From Anaerovorax sp. IOR16 (GTDB lineage Bacteria; Bacillota; Clostridia; Peptostreptococcales; Anaerovoracaceae): a DNA stretch of 64,000 nt. The stretch is taken from assembly GCF_017168145.1 (NCBI RefSeq), contig NZ_JADQTL010000009.1, positions 558,001 through 622,000 on the forward strand, in the 5' to 3' direction. The notes below the pieces were generated by a model that searched no databases, was not told the DNA's origin, and worked only from the letters and a program-made list of their open reading frames with translations. This document shows, one piece after another, positions 40,150 through 50,092 of the stretch; position 1 is the stretch's first letter; every line of letters starts with the position of its first letter. The translations under genes were made by a program, and so were the position numbers.

Positions 40150-40713
40150 ATGAAAAGAGAAAAACTATTGTTACATAGCTGTTGTGGTCCTTGCAGTACA
40201 GCTGTTATTGAACAATTAATGGAGGAATATGACATTACCGTTTTCTTTTATAATCCAAATATAACGGACTTATCAGAATATGAAAAACGAAAAAAAGCGC
40301 AATTACTTTTTTTGAATCAATACAATGAACAATTAACCGAAGAAAAAAAAGTTTGTTTTATAGAAGGAGATTATGAGCCGGATGCTTTTTATCAGATTAC
40401 ACGAGGCTTGGAAAGTGAGCCGGAGGGTGGAATACGTTGCACGCAGTGCTTTCGTTTAAGACTGGAAAAAAGTGCGCAGATGGCTCAAATATTAGAGATT
40501 GAGAATTTTACAACAACCTTATCGGTTAGTCCTCATAAAAATTATAAATTAATTTGCCAGCTGGGCAATGAATTTGCAGAAAAATATGGATGTAAATTTT
40601 TAATGAGAGACTTTAAGAAAAAAGCTGGATTTCAACGATCCGTTGCTCTTTCTAAGGAATATGGTCTTTACCGTCAAAATTATTGTGGTTGTGAATTTTC
40701 GAAGTGGGAATAG
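40150..40713 (+). CDS. queH: Epoxyqueuosine reductase QueH
   Basis: 187 aa DUF208 protein, the non-cobalamin epoxyqueuosine reductase for the last step of queuosine in tRNA. Diagnostic cysteines: HSCCGPCST (about 8-16), RCTQCFRLRL (about 97-106) and the C-terminal YCGCEFS (about 178-184). Other queuosine genes are not in the window. Intact. Confidence 0.93.
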   Translation: MKREKLLLHSCCGPCSTAVIEQLMEEYDITVFFYNPNITDLSEYEKRKKAQLLFLNQYNEQLTEEKKVCFIEGDYEPDAFYQITRGLESEPEGGIRCTQCFRLRLEKSAQMAQILEIENFTTTLSVSPHKNYKLICQLGNEFAEKYGCKFLMRDFKKKAGFQRSVALSKEYGLYRQNYCGCEFSKWE

Positions 40714-40773
40714 TACTATTGAATCAGGAAAAGCTATAAAAAATAAGGAAGAACAAAGCGAAGGAGTGTAAAG

Positions 40774-41787
40774 ATGAGTGAAAAGCTAATGATACCAGAA
40801 CATTATGATCCAATCATCGGTTTAATGGAAAGTCAGATTGCAATAAAGAAAATTAAGGACTTTTTTCAACAAGAGTTGGCTTGCGGATTAAATTTACAGC
40901 GTGTAACTGCACCACTTTTTGTAGTTCCTGAGAGTGGTTTGAATGATAATCTTAATGGAGTAGAACGTACGGTATCTTTCACATTAAAGGATATGAATGA
41001 AAAAAACGTTGAAATCGTGCAATCTTTAGCAAAGTGGAAGCGTATGGCTTTGGGCAAGTATGACATCGAACCTGGAAAAGGTTTATATACCGACATGAAT
41101 GCTATTCGCCGTGATGAAGAATTTGACAATCTACATTCCGTATATGTTGATCAGTGGGATTGGGAAAAGGCTATTAATAAGGAAGATCGTAACGAAGAAT
41201 ACTTAAAAAAGACAGTAACTACCTTATATAATGCGTTAAAGAATCTTGGAGACTATGTAAATCGTGAATATCCGATGATTCGTACGCAATTACCAAATGA
41301 GATTTTCTTTATTACTACACAGGAATTGGAAGATCGATATCCGGATAAAACACCGAAAGAAAGAGAAAATGCGATTGCAGAAGAAAAACGTGCTGTCTTT
41401 ATTATGAAAATCGGCGGCGCATTAAAATCGGGCGAAAAACACGATGGTAGAGCGCCGGATTATGATGACTGGGAATTAAATGGAGATATTATTCTTTGGA
41501 ATGATATTTTGGGTATCGCGTTTGAAATTTCATCTATGGGTATTCGTGTAGATGAAAATGCAATGGAAAAACAATTAAAGTTGGCAAATGCTACAGATAG
41601 AAAAGAATTGGATTTTCATAAAGCGATTTTAAATAAAGAATTACCATACAGTATTGGTGGAGGTATCGGTCAGTCTCGACTTTGCATGTATTTTTTAAGA
41701 AGAGCTCACATTGGAGAAGTACAAGTATCCGTTTGGCCTGAGGCAATGATTGAAGAATGTAAGAACAATCATATCTTCTTGCTGTAG
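40774..41787 (+). CDS. asnA: Asparagine synthetase A (ammonia-dependent)
   Basis: 337 aa, the normal length. Class II aminoacyl-tRNA-synthetase-like enzyme that makes Asn from Asp, ATP and ammonia. Diagnostic segments: NLQRVTAPLFVVPESGLNDNLNGVERTVSF (about 40-70), LHSVYVDQWDWEK (about 119-131) and the C-terminal LPYSIGGGIGQSRLCMYFLRRAHIGEVQ (about 290-317). GGAGTG precedes the start; priA follows by 20 bases. Confidence 0.97.
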   Translation: MSEKLMIPEHYDPIIGLMESQIAIKKIKDFFQQELACGLNLQRVTAPLFVVPESGLNDNLNGVERTVSFTLKDMNEKNVEIVQSLAKWKRMALGKYDIEPGKGLYTDMNAIRRDEEFDNLHSVYVDQWDWEKAINKEDRNEEYLKKTVTTLYNALKNLGDYVNREYPMIRTQLPNEIFFITTQELEDRYPDKTPKERENAIAEEKRAVFIMKIGGALKSGEKHDGRAPDYDDWELNGDIILWNDILGIAFEISSMGIRVDENAMEKQLKLANATDRKELDFHKAILNKELPYSIGGGIGQSRLCMYFLRRAHIGEVQVSVWPEAMIEECKNNHIFLL

Positions 41788-41807
41788 GAGAGGAAGAAAG
41801 AGTTTTC

Positions 41808-43823
41808 ATGAAGTATGTAAATGTAGCCATAGATAATAATACCGATCACACTGATGTACTTTATACCTATGGAACCGAATTGGAAGACATTCGAGTCGGG
41901 GATAAGGTGCGGGTTCCCTTTGCAATGGGAAACCGTATGAAGGATGGCTATGTATTTCAGGTAATGGATGAACTGCCTGAGACAATAAAAGGATTAAAAC
42001 TGGTGGCATCGAGGGTTGAAGAAATTTCTCTTAGCGAGGAAGCAATCAGTACCTGCAGTTGGATGCGGAAACGCTATCTATGTCGTTATATTGATGCCAT
42101 CAAATGTTTTACTCCGGCTGGAAGCTCTTCAAAAAGAGGAAAGAAAAGAAATCCCTTTTCGGATATGATTCGACAGCCGAGTGAACCAAAACAGTTAACA
42201 TTAGAGCAGGATAAAGCTTTGAATGAAATCATACAGCCCATGAATCAAAATAAACATGAAGTGTTTCTAATTCACGGCGTTACGAGCAGTGGAAAAACTG
42301 AAATTTATATGCAATCCATTGAAGCTTGCTTAAAAAAAGGGAAAACAGCCATCATGTTAGTACCGGAAATATCGCTTACTATACAAACCATTGAGCGATT
42401 TATCAACCGTTTTGGAACCGAGCGAGTAGCGGTATTACATAGCAAATTGTCAATGGGAGAACGCTATGATGAATGGATGCGTGTGAAGAATGGAGAAGTA
42501 AAAATTGTTATTGGAGCACGCTCCGGAGTCTTTGCTCCATTAGAAAACATCGGAATTATTATTTTAGATGAAGAACATGAAAGTACCTATAAATCGGATA
42601 TGTCACCTAAATATGATACCTTTGAGGTAGCAGTAAAACGAGCGATGATAAATCAAAGTATCGTTTTACTTGGAAGTGCTACACCATCCATACAGTCCTA
42701 TTATCGAGCAAAAACAGGGCAATTTAATTTAATTCGTTTAACAAAACGTTATAATGAGATGCCTTTACCATCCGTGGAAATTGTAGATATGAGAGAAGAA
42801 TTAAAGGGTGGGAATAAAAGTATATTCAGCATTGCTCTTTATCAAGGTATTAAAAAATGCTTAGAAAAAAAACAGCAAGTTATCTTGTTTTTAAATCGGA
42901 GAGGATATTCTACCTTTATCTCATGCCGTAATTGCGGTTATGTTATGAAGTGTCCGGATTGTGGCATTTCAATGACTTATCATAAGGAAGACAATGAAGC
43001 TAGCTGTCATTTTTGTGGAAAAAAAAGCCCAGTTCCTAAAATTTGCCCAGACTGTACAAGTAAGTATATCAAATACTTTGGAATGGGAACAGAAAAAGTG
43101 GAAGAAGTAACGGCTACGTTATTTGAAGAAGCTAACATTGCCCGATTGGATTTGGATACGGTAAAGAAAAAAGGCAGCATTGAACGAGTATTAAAAAGCT
43201 TTCATAAGGGGAAAATTGATATTTTAATTGGTACGCAACTAGTGGCAAAGGGATTGGATTTTGCTAATGTCGGTCTTGTAGGAATCATTTCTGCCGATGT
43301 ATCATTAAATATACCAGATTACCGTTCTTCGGAGCGAACGTTTCAGCTGATAACACAGGCAGCAGGAAGAACAGGAAGAGGAAATTTTCCGGGGACTGTA
43401 ATTATACAGTCTTATACACCTCAGCATTATGCAATTGAGGCCGCTTCACACCATGATTATGAAGATTTTTATCAACAAGAATTAATTCTGAGAAAGCAAA
43501 CTGGCTATCCGCCTTTTTGTAACTTTTTCCAATTGGTGATTTCTTCAAAAGATGAACAAGAAGCAAAACTAATGGCTGAAGAAGTAGGAAAATTTTTAAG
43601 AGCAAAGTCGGGTAGGAAAGAAGCAGTATCTATTTTAGGACCTCAGCCCGCACCGATAAACCGAGTAAATGAGCGCTATCGTTATCAAATATTGATTAAG
43701 GCAAAGCTTGGAACTCGAAAACAATATGCAAAAGAAATCGCAGAATTAAAACAAATTTTTTTCGTAAAGAAAAAATCGAGCTGTTTGCTTTCTGTCGATA
43801 TTAATCCATATAGTTTCCTATAG
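41808..43823 (+). CDS. priA: Primosomal protein N' (PriA helicase)
   Basis: 671 aa, shorter than the typical 730-800 because the N-terminal DNA-binding region is compact. DEAD-like helicase that restarts stalled replication forks: Walker A GVTSSGKTEIYMQ (about 160-172), DEEH Walker B (about 255), LLGSATPSIQS, and the zinc-binding cysteines CRNCGYVMKCPDC...CHFCG...CPDC (about 375-425). Last helicase motif QAAGRTGRG. Start ATG 41808 is the first in-frame ATG after the asnA stop. Confidence 0.95.
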   Translation: MKYVNVAIDNNTDHTDVLYTYGTELEDIRVGDKVRVPFAMGNRMKDGYVFQVMDELPETIKGLKLVASRVEEISLSEEAISTCSWMRKRYLCRYIDAIKCFTPAGSSSKRGKKRNPFSDMIRQPSEPKQLTLEQDKALNEIIQPMNQNKHEVFLIHGVTSSGKTEIYMQSIEACLKKGKTAIMLVPEISLTIQTIERFINRFGTERVAVLHSKLSMGERYDEWMRVKNGEVKIVIGARSGVFAPLENIGIIILDEEHESTYKSDMSPKYDTFEVAVKRAMINQSIVLLGSATPSIQSYYRAKTGQFNLIRLTKRYNEMPLPSVEIVDMREELKGGNKSIFSIALYQGIKKCLEKKQQVILFLNRRGYSTFISCRNCGYVMKCPDCGISMTYHKEDNEASCHFCGKKSPVPKICPDCTSKYIKYFGMGTEKVEEVTATLFEEANIARLDLDTVKKKGSIERVLKSFHKGKIDILIGTQLVAKGLDFANVGLVGIISADVSLNIPDYRSSERTFQLITQAAGRTGRGNFPGTVIIQSYTPQHYAIEAASHHDYEDFYQQELILRKQTGYPPFCNFFQLVISSKDEQEAKLMAEEVGKFLRAKSGRKEAVSILGPQPAPINRVNERYRYQILIKAKLGTRKQYAKEIAELKQIFFVKKKSSCLLSVDINPYSFL

Positions 43824-43866
43824 TTAGGAAGGTTATCTTTAAAAAAGTAAAAAGGAGAATCAGGAA

Positions 43867-44337
43867 ATGGCTTTAAGAAATGTAGTTTGTCGAGGCGATG
43901 AAATTTTAGCAAAAAAGGCGAAAGAAGTAAAAGAAATCAATAGCCGAATTTTGGAGATGCTCGATGATATGCTTGAAACGATGCATGAAAGCAATGGTAT
44001 TGGCATTGCAGCACCGCAAGTTGGTATTTTAAAGCAGATGTTTATTGTTGAGGTGGATGACACTTTTATTGAATTGATAAATCCCCAGATTTTAGAAACG
44101 AAGGGTACACAAGTTGACGAGGAAGGATGCTTAAGTGTTCCGGGAGTGATTGGGAAGGTAGAACGTCCTCAATATGTAAAGATTAGGGGTTTAAATCGTA
44201 AAGGAGAAACCGTTGTTTATGAAGCGACGGATTTGGTTGCAAGGGCACTATGTCATGAATACGACCATTTACAGGGAATCTTATTTGTTGATAAAGCCTT
44301 TGATATTCGGGATGTAGAATTGGATGTGGAAGAATAA
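43867..44337 (+). CDS. def: Peptide deformylase
   Basis: 156 aa. All three motifs: GIGIAAPQVG (about 42-51), EEGCLSVPG (about 84-92; metal-ligand Cys) and CHEYDHLQG (about 127-135; two His ligands and catalytic Glu, variant HEYDH). Removes the N-formyl group from new proteins. Adjacent to fmt, which adds the formyl group; a usual pairing. Confidence 0.97.
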   Translation: MALRNVVCRGDEILAKKAKEVKEINSRILEMLDDMLETMHESNGIGIAAPQVGILKQMFIVEVDDTFIELINPQILETKGTQVDEEGCLSVPGVIGKVERPQYVKIRGLNRKGETVVYEATDLVARALCHEYDHLQGILFVDKAFDIRDVELDVEE

Positions 44338-44338
44338 T

Positions 44339-45268
44339 ATGAAAATCGTATATATGGGAACGCCGGATTTTGCAGTACCGGCTTTAAAAGCTTTGTGTGA
44401 TCATGGATATCCGGTTTCACTAGTAATAACACAGCCGGATAAGGCGAAAGATCGTGGAAAAAAAATACAAGTTACACCCGTAAAGGCAGAAGCTCAGAAT
44501 CGACAAATACCTGTATTGCAGCCAGATAAGGTGAAAGGAAATGATGAATTTCTAAGCCAGATAAAAGAAGCAAATCCAGATTTGATTGTAGTAGCGGCTT
44601 ATGGGAAAATATTACCGAAATCTATCTTAGAAATTCCAAAGTTCGGATGTATTAATATTCATGCTTCTTTGCTTCCAAAATATCGTGGAGCAGCTCCCAT
44701 CCATCGAGCCATCATAAATGGTGAAGAAAATACGGGTGTTACGCTTATGTATATGGCTGAGGGAATGGATACCGGAGATATGATTTCAAAAGCAGAAACG
44801 CCGATTTTGAATAAAAATGTAGAGATGTTGCATACAGAGTTAGCGCAATTAGGAGCAGATCTTTTGATTGAGACACTTCCTGCAATTTTTAAAGGAACCA
44901 ACGAAAGAAATGCACAGAATGAGAGTGAAGCAACGTATGCACCTATGGTATTTAAATCTGAAGGCCTTTTGAATTTTGAAAAAGATTCGATTACACTGGA
45001 ACGGTTAATACGTGGTTTCAATTCATGGCCTGGAGCACATACTATTTATAAAGGCATTCCAATTAAAGTATGGGAGGCTGAGGTGGTTGAGCAAACCTCA
45101 AATCTATTGAATGGAACAATAGTAAATGTAGATAGAAATGGTATGGATGTTGTTGCAGGAGGGAAAATTCTTCGTATTACGAAACTACAATTTCCGGGAA
45201 AGCGTGCGATGAAAGTAGAAGATTACATTAAAGGGAATGAAATTGAAATTCATCAAATCTTAGGATAA
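44339..45268 (+). CDS. fmt: Methionyl-tRNA formyltransferase
   Basis: 309 aa from ATG 44339, one base after the def stop; an in-frame ATG 15 bases earlier lies inside def. Formyltransferase domain with YMGTPDFAVPALKAL, VVAAYGKILPKSILE and LPKYRGAAPIHRAIINGEENTGVTLMYM (about 112-139), and a C-terminal OB-like domain (about 205-309). Formylates initiator Met-tRNA. Confidence 0.96.
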   Translation: MKIVYMGTPDFAVPALKALCDHGYPVSLVITQPDKAKDRGKKIQVTPVKAEAQNRQIPVLQPDKVKGNDEFLSQIKEANPDLIVVAAYGKILPKSILEIPKFGCINIHASLLPKYRGAAPIHRAIINGEENTGVTLMYMAEGMDTGDMISKAETPILNKNVEMLHTELAQLGADLLIETLPAIFKGTNERNAQNESEATYAPMVFKSEGLLNFEKDSITLERLIRGFNSWPGAHTIYKGIPIKVWEAEVVEQTSNLLNGTIVNVDRNGMDVVAGGKILRITKLQFPGKRAMKVEDYIKGNEIEIHQILG

Positions 45269-45325
45269 AATATTTGATATTCTTAAGATTGATAAAAAAG
45301 AAAATGAGAGAAATGAGGGAGAAAG

Positions 45326-46015
45326 ATGTATTGGTTTGATAGTTCGATCATTTATTTGATTCCAGCGATGATATTCGCTATGTATGCACAGGCTAAAGTC
45401 AAATCTGCTTATTCACAATATGCAAAAGTCCGAAATCGAAAAGGCATCACCGGTGCACAGGCTGCTCGATTGTTATTAGATAAGAATGGATTATCGGACG
45501 TTCGAATTGAGATGATTCAAGGCCGACTTTCGGATCATTATGATCCAAGGAAGAGAGTTATGCGACTTTCTTCTGCTGTTTATAATGATGCGTCGATTGC
45601 TTCAGTTAGCATTGCAGCGCATGAAACAGGTCATGCAATTCAACATGGGTTAGGATACATGCCGTTAAGCATAAGAAACACAATTGCTCCTGTGGTTTCT
45701 CTTGTATCTAATTTGGCTTGGCCGCTTTTATTAATCGGTCTCTTTATGGGGAATTCACCGCAAGGAAGTCTGCTGTTTAACTTAGGGATTTTATTCTTTT
45801 GCGGTGCAGTTGTATTTCAAGCAATTACGTTACCAGTAGAATTTAATGCAAGTCATCGGGCAATTGTACAAATGCAAGAAAAAAATATTATATATCCAGA
45901 GGAAGCTGGTGGAGCTAAGCGAGTACTTTCTGCAGCAGCCTTGACCTATGTTGCAGCTTTAGCTGTTTCCGTTGCCAATTTGATCAGAATCCTTGCAATT
46001 AGGGGGCGCGACTAA
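45326..46015 (+). CDS. yugP: Membrane zinc metallopeptidase (DUF/YugP family)
   Basis: 229 aa, YugP-type neutral zinc metallopeptidase. HEXXH motif HETGH (about 97-101) with several membrane segments: about 6-20, 127-147, 155-175 and 205-225. Substrate unknown. It is frequently found in this def-fmt-rsmB neighbourhood of Firmicutes. The next gene's GTG lies one base after its stop. Confidence 0.88.
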   Translation: MYWFDSSIIYLIPAMIFAMYAQAKVKSAYSQYAKVRNRKGITGAQAARLLLDKNGLSDVRIEMIQGRLSDHYDPRKRVMRLSSAVYNDASIASVSIAAHETGHAIQHGLGYMPLSIRNTIAPVVSLVSNLAWPLLLIGLFMGNSPQGSLLFNLGILFFCGAVVFQAITLPVEFNASHRAIVQMQEKNIIYPEEAGGAKRVLSAAALTYVAALAVSVANLIRILAIRGRD

Positions 46016-46016
46016 A

Positions 46017-47297
46017 GTGGATGACAATCGAAAAACTGCCTATTTGACATTGCTCGATGTAGAGGAAAAGAATGCTTATTCTAATTTAGCACTTAACCAT
46101 CATATCAAGCAATTAAAGCCTGATTCACCGTCATTGGTACGAGAATTGGTATATGGAGTGATAGAGAATAAATACTATTTGGATTATATCCTTGCATTCT
46201 TTGTAAAAAAAATGTCAAAGATGAAAAAAAGCGATTTAATTCTTCTTCGAATGGGAATTTATCAGCTTTGCTTTATGGATGCGATACCACCATACGCAGC
46301 GGTTAATGAATCTGTTTTATTGGCTAAAAAGTATTGCAGAGGTCGTGACGCATTTATTAATGCGGTTCTTCGGAGATACCAGCGTGAAAAACATAAGATA
46401 TCATTGAAAGACCTGCAGAAAGATTCTGTGGGATATTTGTCTGTAAAATACTCTTATGAACCTTGGATGATTGAACAATGGCTAAAGGAATATGGATTTG
46501 AATTTACCGAATCATTGCTTTCGGCGGGTAATCAAACTCCTGAACTTACTTTACGTGTAAATTTATTAAAAAATTCCGTAGAGAAAACCATTGAAGCAAT
46601 TCATTCAGAAGGATTTGAAGTCAATTATGGAAGGCGAATTCCTGAGGCAATCAATGTAAAGGGCAGTGGTATTTTAGATTCTAAATTATATCAAAATGGT
46701 TGCTTTTCTGTGCAAGATGAAAGCTCTATGTGTGCAGTGGAAGCATTAGATCCAAAACCAGGACAAACCGTAGTGGATGTATGCGCAGCGCCTGGCGGAA
46801 AAACTTTATATATAGCAGAAAAAATGAAAAATCAAGGACAAATTTTTGCTGGTGATGTTTATCCGAAAAAACTTGAAATCATTGATAAAGAAGCATCTCG
46901 TTTGGGGATTTCCATTGTTGAAACAAAGACCTGGGATGCAACAGAGCGAAATCAAGAATTCATTGCTATTGCTGATAGAGTATTGGTTGATGCACCTTGC
47001 TCCGGCTTAGGAGTCATTCGTCGCAAACCTGAAATCAAGTACAAAAAGTTTGATTCTGAGATGAAGCTATTACCACAGAAACAACTTCAAATTTTATCAA
47101 ATGCGTCGAATTATTTAAAGGTAGGGGGCGTATTAGTATATAGTACCTGTACAATATCCGTTTATGAAAATCAGGAAGTGAGCAAAGCATTTCTTTTACA
47201 GTATCCTAATTATGAGTTAATAAAAGAAGAGCAGCTTTTTCCAAATGAATCGGGAACGGATGGATTTTATATTTGTAAGATGTGTCGTCGCTTTTAA
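46017..47297 (+). CDS. rsmB: 16S rRNA m5C967 methyltransferase RsmB
   Basis: 426 aa from GTG 46017, one base after the preceding stop, with GGGGGCG upstream (an in-frame TTG at 45993 also exists). N-terminal NusB-like domain (about 1-125, LVRELVYGVIENKYYLDYILA), then the Rossmann methyltransferase: VVDVCAAPGGKTLYIAEKM (about 252-270), VLVDAPCSGLGVIRRKPEIKY with catalytic Cys (about 328), and YSTCTISVYENQEV with the second Cys. Intact. Confidence 0.95.
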   Translation: MDDNRKTAYLTLLDVEEKNAYSNLALNHHIKQLKPDSPSLVRELVYGVIENKYYLDYILAFFVKKMSKMKKSDLILLRMGIYQLCFMDAIPPYAAVNESVLLAKKYCRGRDAFINAVLRRYQREKHKISLKDLQKDSVGYLSVKYSYEPWMIEQWLKEYGFEFTESLLSAGNQTPELTLRVNLLKNSVEKTIEAIHSEGFEVNYGRRIPEAINVKGSGILDSKLYQNGCFSVQDESSMCAVEALDPKPGQTVVDVCAAPGGKTLYIAEKMKNQGQIFAGDVYPKKLEIIDKEASRLGISIVETKTWDATERNQEFIAIADRVLVDAPCSGLGVIRRKPEIKYKKFDSEMKLLPQKQLQILSNASNYLKVGGVLVYSTCTISVYENQEVSKAFLLQYPNYELIKEEQLFPNESGTDGFYICKMCRRF

Positions 47298-47339
47298 TAT
47301 TACATACATCGAAAAGGGGAGAAGGTAGAGGATCAATTT

Positions 47340-48068
47340 ATGCTGAGAGTTGGATTTAAAACGGATCGAGGTCGGCAAAGGAGTAATAATGAGGATGCTT
47401 TTTTTATCTTACCGGAGCAAAGGGTTTATATCATTGCAGATGGTGTAGGTGGGCATAATTCGGGGGAAATTGCAAGCCGTTTCGTAGTACAGCAGATTGC
47501 AGAATACGTAGCAAAGAATCGTATTTCAGAAACAACTGAAGATGAAAATTTAAAGTATTATTTTTTAGAATGCTTGCGTCAGACAAATCAGCAACTTTTT
47601 GCAATGGCAAAAGAGAGCCATAGAAATGCAGGCATGGCTACCACATTGGCTTTGGTATACATAAATAATACAAAGGCTTATATTGTGAATGTGGGGGACA
47701 GCAGAGTTTATTTAATAAGAGACAAGTTAATTCGTCAAATAACCGAAGATCACACTTATGTGAATCAGTTATTGAAAAGCGGTGCAATTACGAAAGAGGA
47801 AGCGGATCATCATCCAAAACGAAATATGATTACCCGTGCGATTGGTGCAGATGCGGATCTTTTACCGGATTTTTATCAGTTTAAGGTTTATGAAGGTGAT
47901 TTAATTTTAATGTGTACCGATGGTTTATATGGAGAACTAACGGAAGAAGAACTCCATACAATGGCGCAGGGAAGAAGATCCATGCATCGTTTGGCAAATG
48001 ATTATGTAAAAGCGGCAAATGAACGGGGTGGAAAAGATAACGTAACCGTAGTTTGCATTATGATATAA
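47340..48068 (+). CDS. prpC: PP2C-type protein phosphatase PrpC/Stp
   Basis: 242 aa. PP2C motifs with metal-binding aspartates: TDRGRQRSNNEDAFF (about 8-22), IADGVGGHNSGEIAS (about 34-48), GMATTLALVY, NVGDSRVYLIRD (about 118) and GGKDNVTVV at the C terminus. Reverses phosphorylation by the kinase encoded next to it; a typical pair. Confidence 0.96.
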   Translation: MLRVGFKTDRGRQRSNNEDAFFILPEQRVYIIADGVGGHNSGEIASRFVVQQIAEYVAKNRISETTEDENLKYYFLECLRQTNQQLFAMAKESHRNAGMATTLALVYINNTKAYIVNVGDSRVYLIRDKLIRQITEDHTYVNQLLKSGAITKEEADHHPKRNMITRAIGADADLLPDFYQFKVYEGDLILMCTDGLYGELTEEELHTMAQGRRSMHRLANDYVKAANERGGKDNVTVVCIMI

Positions 48069-48121
48069 ATAGGGTTAAATTGAAAGAAGTGAATTACTAT
48101 TGAAAAGATGGAGGGGCGGCG

Positions 48122-50092
48122 ATGAGTAGCAGAATACTTGCCGGAAGATATGAGTTAATAGAAAAGATCGGTGAAGGTGGAATGGCCGTTGTCTATAAGG
48201 CAAGATGTCGATTGTTAAATCGATTTGTAGCCATTAAAATTTTAAAGCCGGAATTTACGAAAGACATAAAGTTTATTGAAAGCTTTCGAAGAGAATCGCA
48301 GGCAGCAGCAAGCTTAGTACATTCAAATATTGTCAATGTTTATGATGTTGGTAAAGAGGGGAACATTCATTACATTGTAATGGAACTAATTGAGGGTAGG
48401 GTATTAAGTGATTTAATTAAAGAAGAAGGTCCTATGGAAGTCAGAAAAGCGGTATCCATTGCAAAGCAGATTGCTTCGGCTCTCAGCCTTGCGCATAAGA
48501 GTAATCTGATACATAGGGATGTAAAACCTCATAATATCTTGATTAACCAAGAAGGTGTAGCTAAAATTACTGATTTTGGGATTGCCAAAGCAGTAAGCAG
48601 TGGTACCATTGTCGGCAAGCAAACGGAGACAATTATGGGTTCTGTGCATTATTTTTCTCCGGAGCAAGCTCGAGGTGGCTATATTGATGAGAAATCAGAT
48701 ATTTATTCATTAGGAATTGTCCTTTATGAAATGGTGACTGCAAAAGTTCCGTTTGATGGAGAAAATCCAGTTGCTGTTGCGGTTATGCATATTAATGATG
48801 AAATGATCCCTCCTTCGGAGTTGGTTCCAAATATACCAACAGATTTAGAAGAAATTATTTTAAAGGCAACAAATAAGTATCAGATAAATCGTTATAAGTC
48901 TGCAGAAGATATGTTAACTTCATTAAATTTAATCAATTATAATTCCACAGGCAGAGCTGCATCTTATTCTAAGACAAAGGATAAAAACTCAACGATTGTA
49001 ATGTCACCAGTAAAAAATGCAGCAGCGTTAAAAGAGAATCAACCGATAAATCATGCAAATGGGGAAAAGGATGAGGACAAAATGGCAAAGGAAAAAGGTA
49101 AGAAAAAGAGATTTAAATTAAATAAGGTGAAATTTGCAGCAATTATATTAGCGTTATTATGTGCAATTCCGGTAAGCGGTCTTTTGGTTAATGGAGTGCA
49201 GGCAATGTTAGCACCAAAGGAGGTAACCGTTCCGGATTTAAGAGGCTATACTTTTGAAGAAGCAGAGAAGGAATTAAAAGAGTTAAATTTAATTTTAGAA
49301 AAAGGAAATGAAGTTTATAGTTCGGATTATGAAGAAGGCTGTATTGTGTCACAAAGTCCGGAAGAAGATATGAAGCTAAAGGAAGGTGCCAAGGTTAAAG
49401 TAAATATAAGTAAAGGTATGCAGTCTGGAACGGTTCCAAACTTAGTGGGTAAGACTCTTTCTGATGCACAGTTCATCTTAGAAACCTATGGATATTCACA
49501 AGGATTGGTATCGGAAGATTACAGTGATTATGCAAAAGGTGTTATCTTTGATCAATCGCCTGCATTTGGTGAGGAGGCGTCTCCTGGGGTTAAAATAAGC
49601 TTAAAAATCAGTCTTGGCAGCAAAAATAAAGAAGTTGAGATGCCAAATTTACAAGGATTGGATTTTGATCGTGCAAAAGATCAATTAACGAAATATAAGT
49701 TGGCTTTGGGTAATCCTTCTTATGAAGCAAGCTCTTCTTATGCGAAAAATCAAGTCATATCTCAAAGTGTAGATGCTGGAGTAATGGTAAAGGAAGGAAC
49801 GGCGATTGATTTAGTGATTAGTTCCGGAGAGGGAGAAGCAAGCGGAAAACAGGGAACGGTTGATTTGACCATTTCTTATAGTGATGCAAAAAATCCTATT
49901 TTCTGGTTGACGGTTATTGTATCTGACGAAAATGGAGTAAGTACACCAATCAGTAGAGAACAACGTGATAAAAATGATGGTTCCAGCATTGTTTCTGTTT
50001 CTGGTGAAGGAAAGGGTACGATTACCGTTATGTTTGACAATGAAGTCGTACAGCGATTGAATGTAGACTTTGCAACCGGAGATCTGAGCTAA
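48122..50092 (+). CDS. prkC: PASTA-domain Ser/Thr protein kinase PrkC/Stk
   Basis: 656 aa. Kinase domain (about 8-275): GEGGMAVVYKA glycine loop, AIKIL lysine, IHRDVKPHNIL, DFGIAK. A Lys-rich juxtamembrane linker is followed by one transmembrane segment (about 341-360) and three extracellular PASTA domains (about 367-432, 433-500, 505-572), which bind muropeptides. A final beta-rich domain lacks PASTA character. Kinase for growth, cell-wall and dormancy control in Gram-positive bacteria. The stop overlaps the rsgA ATG by one base. Confidence 0.97.
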   Translation: MSSRILAGRYELIEKIGEGGMAVVYKARCRLLNRFVAIKILKPEFTKDIKFIESFRRESQAAASLVHSNIVNVYDVGKEGNIHYIVMELIEGRVLSDLIKEEGPMEVRKAVSIAKQIASALSLAHKSNLIHRDVKPHNILINQEGVAKITDFGIAKAVSSGTIVGKQTETIMGSVHYFSPEQARGGYIDEKSDIYSLGIVLYEMVTAKVPFDGENPVAVAVMHINDEMIPPSELVPNIPTDLEEIILKATNKYQINRYKSAEDMLTSLNLINYNSTGRAASYSKTKDKNSTIVMSPVKNAAALKENQPINHANGEKDEDKMAKEKGKKKRFKLNKVKFAAIILALLCAIPVSGLLVNGVQAMLAPKEVTVPDLRGYTFEEAEKELKELNLILEKGNEVYSSDYEEGCIVSQSPEEDMKLKEGAKVKVNISKGMQSGTVPNLVGKTLSDAQFILETYGYSQGLVSEDYSDYAKGVIFDQSPAFGEEASPGVKISLKISLGSKNKEVEMPNLQGLDFDRAKDQLTKYKLALGNPSYEASSSYAKNQVISQSVDAGVMVKEGTAIDLVISSGEGEASGKQGTVDLTISYSDAKNPIFWLTVIVSDENGVSTPISREQRDKNDGSSIVSVSGEGKGTITVMFDNEVVQRLNVDFATGDLS